Shown here: piece by piece, positions 9,955 to 17,980 of the stretch
Numbering within the stretch: position 1 is the stretch's first letter
How the letters are laid out: the number at the start of each line of letters is the position of its first letter
Assembly (NCBI GenBank): GCA_037783545.1
Contig: JBBELK010001208.1
Span: 62,001 to 126,000 of the forward strand
Length of the DNA stretch: 64,000 nt
Source of the DNA: Henricia sp. BOLD:AAB3569
Taxonomy: Eukaryota; Echinodermata; Asteroidea; Spinulosida; Echinasteridae
Reading direction: 5' to 3'
Position numbers and translations under genes: made by a program
Notes under the pieces: model-generated
What the model was told of the DNA's origin: nothing
Database searches by the model: none
The model's input: only the letters and a program-made list of their open reading frames with translations

Positions 9955-11553
9955 CTATCTATTCTTTTTACTCCGGGTTTTCTTATGTTGCGTAGCGTAG
10001 TTCTCTTCCGGGGGGGAGAGAACGCGTTTACTGCTGGCCACGCTCTTGACACTGCTCACCGCGGAGTACGTTGAGCCGTCCGATTCAGCGTCCGACTCCG
10101 CGTCCGAATCCGCGTCAACATCCTGTTGGTTCTGCTGGGGAAATAACGGGGAAAAGGTGGAACCGGTCGGTGCCACCGGGGTTTCTTGGGCAAGCTCGTC
10201 ATCTAGGGCCTCGTAAGCATTATAGGTGGCCACTTCCTCGGCCCAAGCCCGAGTACGAATATTTGCCACCGCCGCTTGTGAAAATTCCAAATGTTCATCA
10301 TAGTTAACTCCGTGGGATTTTCCGGCAGTTTTCACCTTGAGTCTTGTTTCCGTCTTGGCCTTAGGGGTAACCTTGGCTTTGGACGAAGGGGGTGCATCAG
10401 TGGGGTCTACAGCTGGGGTGGCCGTAGTTGACACAGTCTGTCCACCAATTCGGCTAGAGTTCTTCTTATAAGGCGTTTCCAACGCTGGTTGGCACTTCGC
10501 TTTGTGGTGTCGTTGTACAGGCACTCCGGGCCGTGTTACGGACCGAGCTGCGGCGGGCCGGGCTGGTGGTGTACTGGGTGTGGCCTTGGATGCACGTTTC
10601 ATGGGACTTGCCTCTAATTGTTCCGCAACGGTCGACTTTCTGGCTGGTACAAACTTCCTCGATAGTCGGACCGCCTCGTCCCAAATGCCGAGGTTTCCTT
10701 TGGCTGCGCGGGCGGCTGGAGCTGCCGAGGTACTTGGTCGGTCTGGTGGTGGGTCGGGCGCTGTCGAGGTACTCGGTCGGTCCAGTGTTGGGTCGGGAGC
10801 TGCCGAGGTACTCGGTCGGTCCGGTGGTGGGTCGGCCTCGTCCATACTCTCCATGGAATCTTCGGCGTTATCCACTTGTGGGGGGAATATCATTGTACCT
10901 TTCTTGGTTACGTTACGCCATGACTTAGGGCACTCACGGGCAAAATGGCCGTTCTCTCCACAAATAAGACATTTCTTTGGCTCGGGGCATTCCGTGCTGC
11001 GGTGGCCTTTCTTCTTACAATTAAAGCATGAAATGTTCGGGCATTCCGCGACGTAGTGACCGCTTTCCCCGCAGGCTCGGCACGTCTTAATCTGTCCCTC
11101 GTACTGAACCAGTAGCTTGTAACCACCCACCTGTACGTAGCTAGGAATTTGTTTCTGAAGCTCCATTTGAAAATGGCGCATCCCATTGCGCCAGCCGAGT
11201 CGAGTCTGCCAATGTCCACGTCGATAGGATAGAACCCGGCCGAACTCGGAGAGCTTGGACGCAATAGCGGTGTCTGCCATCTCGTCCGGGGCATACTTAA
11301 TGTTCACGTAGTTAACGTTGCCTCCTGCTGGGGTGACTGTTGCCGGTTTTTTCCCCACCTGTAGTCTTGCCCGTAGTAGCTTGTTTGATAAAACCTCAGT
11401 AGCCACGGTAATCGCCCACCTCCTGTCACTCAAAGGTTGCACACATTCGACATCTAGATCTCTCAATTCCTTGTCCAAAGAAACGAAAACATCGTCAGGT
11501 TTTACGCCGTCACTCAGGTGGATTTCCACCGTCCTCCGCCGATTCAGTGGCAT
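9955..11553 (-). CDS. ORF1 protein: RNA-binding, three CCHC zinc knuckles
   Basis: 532 codons from the first ATG (11551-11553). The frame is open for 18 more codons to the 5' edge but has no earlier ATG; a TTG at 11607 is not a credible animal start. ORF1 proteins of LINEs coat the element RNA. Residues about 5-150 look like a divergent RRM-type fold (for example VNIKYAPDEMADTAIASKL, then EFGRVLSYRR). Three perfect C-X2-C-X4-H-X4-C knuckles follow: C158/C161/H166/C171, C176/C179/H184/C189 and C195/C198/H203/C208. Next come three 13-residue repeats of the type DPPPDRPSTSAAP (241-279), a long basic region rich in Pro, Ser, Thr and Lys, an acidic run DADSDAESDAESD (480-492) and a basic C terminus. 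The RRM-plus-knuckle layout suits L1/Tx1 ORF1 rather than the coiled-coil mammalian L1 type. The region is clearly more GC-rich than ORF2. The RRM assignment is tentative. Confidence 0.88.
   Translation of the reverse strand: MPLNRRRTVEIHLSDGVKPDDVFVSLDKELRDLDVECVQPLSDRRWAITVATEVLSNKLLRARLQVGKKPATVTPAGGNVNYVNIKYAPDEMADTAIASKLSEFGRVLSYRRGHWQTRLGWRNGMRHFQMELQKQIPSYVQVGGYKLLVQYEGQIKTCRACGESGHYVAECPNISCFNCKKKGHRSTECPEPKKCLICGENGHFARECPKSWRNVTKKGTMIFPPQVDNAEDSMESMDEADPPPDRPSTSAAPDPTLDRPSTSTAPDPPPDRPSTSAAPAARAAKGNLGIWDEAVRLSRKFVPARKSTVAEQLEASPMKRASKATPSTPPARPAAARSVTRPGVPVQRHHKAKCQPALETPYKKNSSRIGGQTVSTTATPAVDPTDAPPSSKAKVTPKAKTETRLKVKTAGKSHGVNYDEHLEFSQAAVANIRTRAWAEEVATYNAYEALDDELAQETPVAPTGSTFSPLFPQQNQQDVDADSDAESDAESDGSTYSAVSSVKSVASSKRVLSPPEENYATQHKKTRSKKNR
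10717..10833 (-). repeat. Three 39-bp tandem repeats inside ORF1
   Basis: Exactly 117 bp made of three in-frame 39-bp copies, encoding DPPPDRPSTSAAP, DPTLDRPSTSTAP and DPPPDRPSTSAAP. The copies differ at a few bases. They make a Pro/Ser/Thr-rich linker between the zinc knuckles and the basic region. Because 39 is a multiple of 3, copy number can vary without breaking the frame. Confidence 0.9.
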
Positions 11554-11606
11554 GACTGCGGTAGGACGCACGCAGCACGACGAAGAAAAACACGTCCGAC
11601 GTGACA
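11554..11606 (-). other. Short 5' leader of the retrotransposon
   Basis: Only 53 nt separate the first ATG of ORF1 from the 5' edge. The ORF1 frame stays open through the leader. The copy may therefore carry a genuinely short 5' UTR or a small 5' truncation; one copy cannot decide. An internal promoter, if present, would have to lie here or inside ORF1. Confidence 0.6.
11591..11603. promoter_or_regulatory. 13-bp palindrome at the 5' edge of the element
   Basis: CACGTC-C-GACGTG is a perfect 6-bp inverted repeat with a one-base spacer and two ACGT cores. ACGT cores are typical of bZIP and E-box-like sites, and the arms could pair at the start of the RNA. The last base may belong to the target duplication. 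Function is inferred from position only. Confidence 0.4.
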
Positions 11607-11612
11607 AAAATC
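11607..11612. repeat. Target-site duplication, right copy (AAAATC)
   Basis: The satellite resumes with AAAATCCCGTCCC, repeating the six bases that end the left flank. Skipping this copy gives an exact 295-bp monomer (110 bp left plus 185 bp right). The preceding GACA (11603-11606) may also be satellite, because a monomer near 5221 reads GACAAAAATCCCG. Confidence 0.8.
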
Positions 11613-12335
11613 CCGTCCCAAACTGGGCCGTGTCAACGACAGTCCGAAAGACTGAGCATTCGCACGAGTCAGGAGTACACCAAAGAGGTGCGTACAGACA
11701 GCCACAGGTTGCGGGAGCAGCCAGGAAGCCTCAACCCAGTTTTCCCTAAACTCTGAATTTCCTCTGCCATTTCCCGGCGAAAGTCTGTCAATTTTTTAGG
11801 ACAAGTGCGCAATATAGAGTGTTTGGAGCATGCAAAATTTAAAGTTCGTCGGAAAATTGTTCGACCTCCAAATTTGCCGACGTTTGGACCACACTTTGAC
11901 CAAAATCCCGTCCCAAACCGGGCCGTGTCAACGACAGTCCGAAGGACTGAGCCTGCGCACGAGTCAGGAGTACACCAAAGAGGTGCGTACAGACAGCCAC
12001 AGGTTGCGGGAGCAGCCAGGAAGCCTCAACCCAGTTTTCCCTAAACTCTGAAATTTCTCTGCCATTTCCCGGCGAAAGTCTGTCAATTTGTTAGGACAAG
12101 TGCGCAATATAGAGTGTTTGAAGCATGCAAAATTTGAAGTTCGTCGGAAAATTTTTCGACCTCCAAATTTGCCGACGTTTGGACCACACTTTGACCAAAA
12201 TCCCGTCCCAAACTGGGCCGTGTCAACGACAGTCCGAAGTACTGAGCATGCGCACGAGTCAGGAGTACACCAAAGAGGTGCGTACAGACAGCCACAGGTT
12301 GCGGGAGCAGCCAGGAAGCCTCAACCCAGTTTTCC
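11607..12335. repeat. Type A satellite to the right of the element
   Basis: Remainder of the interrupted monomer plus about two more type A monomers. The first right-hand stretch carries AGTCCGAAAGACTGAG and CTCTGAATTTCCTCTG, the variants of the monomer near 5221-5400. A features end at AAGCCTCAACCC (about 12328), and B features begin with AAACTTTGAAAT at about 12339. Confidence 0.92.
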
Positions 12336-12504
12336 CTAAACTTTGAAATTTCTCTGCCATTTCGCGGCGAAAGTCTGTCAATTTTTTAGGACAAGTGCGC
12401 AATATAGAGAGTTTGGAGCATGCAAAATTTGAAGTTCGTCGCAACATTTTTCGACCTCCAAATTTGCCGACGTTTGGACCACACTTTGACCAAATTGCCG
12501 AGCC

Positions 12505-12627
12505 AAACTGGGCTGCGTCAACGACAGTCCGAAGGACTGAGCATGCGCACGACTCAGGAGTACACCAAAGAGGTGTGTACAGACAGCCACGGTTTGCGTG
12601 AGCAGTCAGGAATCCCGAGCCCAGTTT
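12505..12627. repeat. Conserved inverted repeat in the type B monomer (representative copy)
   Basis: AAACTGGGCT at 12505-12514 is the exact reverse complement of AGCCCAGTTT at 12618-12627, 103 bp apart. The pair recurs in most B monomers. In A and C monomers it shortens to 8 bp (AAACTGGG/CCCAGTTT). The arms enclose the CAGTCC hairpin, so a transcript or a cruciform could form a long stem with a nested stem-loop. Confidence 0.85.
12525..12539. repeat. Perfect short hairpin CAGTCC-GAA-GGACTG (representative copy)
   Basis: A 6-bp stem with a GAA loop, present in nearly every monomer of all three types and also at 4-18. Copies with a base change in one arm (about 5265, 12239, 23445, 34670 and 46047) show no matching change in the other arm, so there is no covariation evidence for selection on pairing. 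Confidence 0.85.
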
Positions 12628-13321
12628 TCCCTAAACTTTGAAATTTCTCTGCCATTTCCCGGCGAAAGTCTGTCAATTGTTTAGGACAAGTGCGCAATAT
12701 AGAGAGTTTGGAGCATGCAAAATTTGAAGTTCGTTGGAACATTTTTCGACCTCCAAATTTGCCGACGTTTGGACCACACTTTGACCAAATTGCCGAGCCA
12801 AACTGGGCTGCGTCAACGACAGTCCGAAGGACTGAGCATGCGCACGACTCAGGAGTACACCAAAGAGGTGTGTACAGACAGCCACGGTTTGCGTGAGCAG
12901 TCAGGAATCCCGAGCCCAGTTTTCCCTAAACTTTGAAATTTCTCTGTCATTTCCCGGCGAAAGTCTGTCATTTTTTTAGGACAAGTGCGCAATATAGAGA
13001 GTTTGGAGCATGCAAAATTTGAAGTTCGTCGGAACATTTTTCAACCTCCAAATTTGCCGACGTTTGGACCACACTTTGACCAAATTGCCGAGCCAAACTG
13101 GGCTGCGTCAACGACAGTCCGAAGGACTGAGCATGCGCATGACTCAGGAGTACACCGAAGAGGTGTGTACAGACAGCCACGGTGTGCGTGAGCAGTCAGG
13201 AATCCCGAGCCCAGTTTTCCCTAAACTTTTAAATTTCTCTGCCATTTCCCGGCGAAAGTCTGTCAATTTTTTAGGACAAGTGCGCAATATAGAGAGTTTG
13301 GAGCATGCAAAATTTGAAGTT

Positions 13322-13357
13322 CGTCGGAACATTTTTCGACCTCCAAATTTGCCGACG
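13322..13357. repeat. Inverted repeat CGTCGG ... CCGACG (representative copy)
   Basis: CGTCGG at 13322-13327 pairs with CCGACG at 13352-13357 around a 24-bp AT-rich loop that contains the self-complementary CAAATTTG. It is present in most monomers. In the TTCGTTGG variants one base of the stem becomes a G-T pair. Confidence 0.8.
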
Positions 13358-13557
13358 TTTTGACCACACTTTGACCAAATTGCCGAGCCAAACTGGGCTG
13401 CGTCAACGACAGTCCGAAGGACTGAGCATGCGCACGACTCAGGAGTACACCAAAGAGGTGTGTACAGACAGCCACGGTTTGCGTGAGCAGTCAGGAATCC
13501 CGAGCCCAGTTTTCCCTAAACTTTGAAATTTCTCTGCCATTTCCCGGCGAAAGTCTG

Positions 13558-13852
13558 TCAATTTTTTAGGACAAGTGCGCAATATAGAGAGTTTGGAGCA
13601 TGCAAAATTTGAAGTTCGTCGGAACATTTTTCGACCTCCAAATTTGCCGACGTTTGGACCACACTTTGACCAAATTGCCGAGCCAAACTGGGCTGCGTCA
13701 ACTACAGTCCGAAGGACTGAGCATGCGCACGACTCAGGAGTACACCAAAGAGGTGTGTACAGACAGCCACGGTTTGCGTGAGCAGTCAGGAATCCCGAGC
13801 CCAGTTTTCCCTAAACTTTGAAATTTCTCTGCCATTTCCCGGCGAAAGTCTG
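13558..13852. repeat. Representative 295-bp type B monomer
   Basis: One intact monomer for reference, phased on TCAATTTTTTAGG; the next copy begins at 13853. In order it holds AGGACAAGTGCGCAATATAG, a GCATGC palindrome, the CGTCGG/CCGACG inverted repeat, CACACTTTGACC, AAACTGGGCT, the CAGTCC hairpin, GCATGCGCACG, GTGTGTACAGACAGCC, AGCCCAGTTT and TTTCCCGGCGAAAGTC. 295 bp is about twice the DNA of a nucleosome core. Confidence 0.9.
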
Positions 13853-14738
13853 TCAATTTTTTAGAACAAGTGCGCAATATAGAGAGTTTGGAGCATGCAA
13901 AATTTGAAGTTCGTCGGAACATTTTTCGACCTCCAAATTTGCCGACGTTTGGACCACACTTTGACCAAATTGCCGAGCCAAACTGGGCTGCGTCAACTAC
14001 AGTCCGAAGGACTGAGCATGCGCACGACTCAGGAGTACACCAAAGAGGTGTGTACAGACAGCCACGGTTTGCGTGAGCAGTCAGGAATCCCGAGCCCAGT
14101 TTTCCCTAAACTTTGAAATTTCTCTGCCATTTCCCGGCGAAAGTCTGTCAATTTTTTAGGACAAGTGCGCAATATAAAGAAGTTTGGAGCATACCAAATT
14201 TGAAGTTCGTCGGAACATTTTTCGACCTCCAAATTTGCCGACGTTTGGACCACACTTTGACCAAATTGCCGAGCCAAACTGGGCTGCGTCAACTACAGTC
14301 CGAAGGACTGAGCATGCGCACGACTCAGGAGTACACCAAAGAGGTGTGTACAGACAGCCACGGTTTGCGTGAGCAGTCAGGAATCCCGAGCCCAGTTTTC
14401 CCTAAACTTTGAAATTTCTCTGCCATTTCCCGGCGAAAGTCTGTCAATTTTTTAGGACAAGTGCGCAATATAGAGAGTTTGGAGCATGCAAAATTTGAAG
14501 TTCGTCGGAACATTTTTCGACCTCCAAATTTGCCGACGTTTGGACCACACTTTGACCAAATTGCCGAGCCAAACTGGGCTGCGTCAACGACAGTCCGAAG
14601 GACTGAGCATGCGCACGACTCAGGAGTACACCAAAGAGGTGTGTACAGACAGCCACGGTTTGCGTGAGCAGTCAGGAATCCCGAGCCCAGTTTTCCCTAA
14701 ACTTTGAAATTTCTCTGCCATTTCCCGGCGAAAGTCTG

Positions 14739-17700
14739 TCACTTTTTTAGGACAAGTGCGCAATATAGAGAGTTTGGAGCATGCAAAATTTGAAGTTCGT
14801 TGGAACATTTTTCGACCTCCAAATTTGCCGACGTTTGGACCACACTTTGACCAAATTGCCGAGCCAAACTGGGCTGCGTCAACGACAGTCCGAAGGACTG
14901 AGCATGCGCACGACTCAGGAGTACACCAAAGAGGTGTGTACAGACAGCCACGGTTTGCGTGAGCAGTCAGGAATCCCGAGCCCAGTTTTCCCTAAACTTT
15001 GAAATTTCTCTGCCATTTCCCGGCGAAAGTCTGTAAATTTATTAGGACAAGTGCGCAATATAGAGAGTTTGGAGCATGCAAAATTTGAAGTTCGTTGGAA
15101 CATTTTTCGACCTCCAAATTTGCCGACGTTTGGACCACACTTTGACCAAATTGCCGAGCCAAACTGGGCTGCGTCAACGACAGTCCGAAGGACTGAGCAT
15201 GCGCACGACTCAGGAGTACACCAAAGAGGTGTGTACAGACGGCCACGGTTTGCGTGAGCAGTCAGGAATCCCGAGCCCAGTTTTCCCTAAACTTTGAAAT
15301 TTCTCTGCCATTTCCCGGCGAAAGTCTGTCACTTTTTTAGGACAAGTGCGCAATATAGAGAGTTTGGAGCATGCAAAATTTGAAGTTCGTTGGAACATTT
15401 TTCGACCTCCAAATTTGCCGACGTTTGGACCACACTTTGACCAAATTGCCGAGCCAAACTGGGCTGCGTCAACGACAGTCCGAAGGACTGAGCATGCGCA
15501 CGACTCAGGAGTACACCAAAGAGGTGTGTACAGACAGCCACGGTTTGCGTGAGCAGTCAGGAATCCCGAGCCCAGTTTTCCCTAAACTTTGAAATTTCTC
15601 TGCCATTTCCCGGCGAAAGTCTGTAAATTTATTAGGACAAGTGCGCAATATAGAGAGTTTGGAGCATGCAAAATTTGAAGTTCGTTGGAACATTTTTCGA
15701 CCTCCAAATTTGCCGACGTTTGGACCACACTTTGACCAAATTGCCGAGCCAAACTGGGCTGCGTCAACGACAGTCCGAAGGACTGAGCATGCGCACGACT
15801 CAGGAGTACACCAAAGAGGTGTGTACAGACGGCCACGGTTTGCGTGAGCAGTCAGGAATCCCGAGCCCAGTTTTCCCTAAACTTTGAAATTTCTCTGCCA
15901 TTTCCCGGCGAAAGTCTGTCAATTTTTTAGGACAAGTGCGCAATATAGAGAGTTTGGAGCATGCAAAATTTGAAGTTCGTCGGAACATTTTTCGACCTCC
16001 AAATTTGCCGACGTTTGGACCACACTTTGACCAAATTGCCGAGCCAAACTGGGCTGCGTCAACGACAGTCCGAAGGACTGAGCATGCGCACGACTCAGGA
16101 GTACACCAAAGAGGTGTGTACAGACAGCCACGGTTTGCGTGAGCAGTCAGGAATCCCGAGCCCAGTTTTCCCTAAACTTTGAAATTTTTCTGCCATTTCC
16201 CGGCGAAAGTCTGTCAATTTTTTAGGACAAGTGCGCAATATGGAGAGTTTGGAGCATGCAAAATTTGAAGTTCGTCGGAACATTTTTCGACCTCCAAATT
16301 TGCCGACGTTTGGACCACACTTTGACCAAATTGCCGAGCCAAACTGGGCTGCGTCAACGACAGTCCGAAGGACTGAGCATGCGCACGACTCAGGAGTACA
16401 CCAAAGAGGTGTGTACAGACAGCCACGGTTTGCGTGAGCAGTCAGGAATCCCGAGCCCAGTTTTCCCTAAACTTTGAAATTTCTCTGCCATTTCCCGGCG
16501 AAAGTCTGTCACTTTTTTAGGACAAGTGCGCAATATAGAGAGTTTGGAGCATGCAAAATTTGAAGTTCGTTGGAACATTTTTCGACCTCCAAATTTGCCG
16601 ACGTTTGGACCACACTTTGACCAAATTGCCGAGCCAAACTGGGCTGCGTCAACGACAGTCCGAAGGACTGAGCATGCGCACGACTCAGGAGTACACCAAA
16701 GAGGTGTGTACAGACAGCCACGGTTTGCGTGAGCAGTCAGGAATCCCGAGCCCAGTTTTCCCTAAACTTTGAAATTTCTCTGCCATTTCCCGGCGAAAGT
16801 CTGTAAATTTATTAGGACAAGTGCGCAATATAGAGAGTTTGGAGCATGCAAAATTTGAAGTTCGTTGGAACATTTTTCGACCTCCAAATTTGCCGACGTT
16901 TGGACCACACTTTGACCAAATTGCCGAGCCAAACTGGGCTGCGTCAACGACAGTCCGAAGGACTGAGCATGCGCACGACTCAGGAGTACACCAAAGAGGT
17001 GTGTACAGACAGCCACGGTTTGCGTGAGCAGTCAGGAATCCCGAGCCCAGTTTTCCCTAAACTTTGAAATTTCTCTGCCATTTCCCGGCGAAAGTCTGTC
17101 ACTTTTTTAGGACAAGTGCGCAATATAGAGAGTTTGGAGCATGCAAAATTTGAAGTTCGTTGGAACATTTTTCGACCTCCAAATTTGCCGACGTTTGGAC
17201 CACACTTTGACCAAATTGCCGAGCCAAACTGGGCTGCGTCAACGACAGTCCGAAGGACTGAGCATGCGCACGACTCAGGAGTACACCAAAGAGGTGTGTA
17301 CAGACAGCCACGGTTTGCGTGAGCAGTCAGGAATCCCGAGCCCAGTTTTCCCTAAACTTTGAAATTTCTCTGCCATTTCCCGGCGAAAGTCTGTCAATTT
17401 TTTAGGACAAGTGCGCAATATAGAGAGTTTGGAGCATGCAAAATTTGAAGTTCGTCGGAACATTTTTCGACCTCCAAATTTGCCGACGTTTGGACCACAC
17501 TTTGACCAAATTGCCGAGCCAAACTGGGCTGCGTCAACGACAGTCCGAAGGACTGAGCATGCGCACGACTCAGGAGTACACCAAAGAGGTGTGTACAGAC
17601 AGCCACGGTTTGCGTGAGCAGTCAGGAATCCCGAGCCCAGTTTTCCCTAAACTTTGAAATTTCTCTGCCATTTCCCGGCGAAAGTCTGTCAATTTTTTAG

Positions 17701-17980
17701 GACAAGTGCGCAATATGGAGAGTTTGGAGCATGCAAAATTTGAAGTTCGTCGGAACATTTTTCGACCTCCAAATTTGCCGACGTTTGGACCACACTTTGA
17801 CCAAATTGCCGAGCCAAACTGGGCTGCGTCAACGACAGTAAGGACTGAGCACGCGCACGACTCAGGAGTACACCAAAGAGGTGTGTACAGACAGCCACGG
17901 TTTGCGTGAGCAGTCAGGAATCCCGAACCCAGTTTTCCCTAAACTTTGAAATTTCTCTGCCATTTCCCGGCGAAAGTCTG
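14739..17980. repeat. Nested higher-order repeat (590-bp dimers in a 5-6 monomer block)
   Basis: Monomers with GTCACTTTTTTAGG (14739, 15329, 16509, 17099) alternate with monomers carrying GTAAATTTATTAGG (about 15033, 15623, 16803), giving a 590-bp dimer. At a larger scale the series dimer, dimer, normal, TATGGAGAG-variant (14739-16508) is followed by a one-monomer-shorter version (16509-17980). Two levels of amplification are therefore visible. Confidence 0.82.

Larger units (their letters stand above)
6411..11606 (-). mobile_element. Apparently full-length two-ORF non-LTR retrotransposon, L1/Tx1-like
   Basis: About 5.2 kb of non-satellite sequence interrupts one 295-bp monomer in register: 110 bp of the monomer lies on the left (6301-6410) and 185 bp on the right (11613-11797). 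In its sense (minus) direction the order is short leader, ORF1 with three CCHC knuckles, 23-nt gap, ORF2 with APE-like endonuclease, reverse transcriptase and terminal CCHC, then a short 3' UTR. There are no long terminal repeats, no integrase and no terminal inverted repeats, so it is a LINE. Both ORFs are uninterrupted. There is no poly(A) or simple-repeat tail. The C-X2-C-X7-H-X4-C motif at the ORF2 terminus, followed by W, and the zinc-knuckle ORF1 favour the Tx1 branch of L1; that is a judgement from recalled family features. The 5' boundary is uncertain by 4-5 bp because GAC at 11603-11605 could be target sequence. Confidence 0.93.

Noticed and set aside
10502..11056. Plus-strand open frame of 184 codons inside ORF1
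   Set aside because: It is the antisense shadow of the GC-rich ORF1, with low-complexity Gly/Arg/Ser content and no recognisable domain.
6411..11606. LTR retrotransposon, endogenous retrovirus or DNA transposon
   Set aside because: There are no terminal repeats, protease, integrase or transposase. The endonuclease is of the APE type and the RT is of the LINE type.
11554..11607. Earlier ORF1 start at TTG (11607)
   Set aside because: TTG initiation is not expected for an animal LINE, and the codon lies partly in the target duplication. The first ATG is at 11553.
11318..11749. 143-codon plus-strand frame spanning the element 5' end and the satellite
   Set aside because: It is a chance fusion of the antisense of ORF1 with satellite sequence.
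12600..12630. RNA polymerase III B-box in the satellite minus strand (CTCGGGATTCC)
   Set aside because: It matches GGTTCGANTCC poorly and I found no A-box at a suitable distance.
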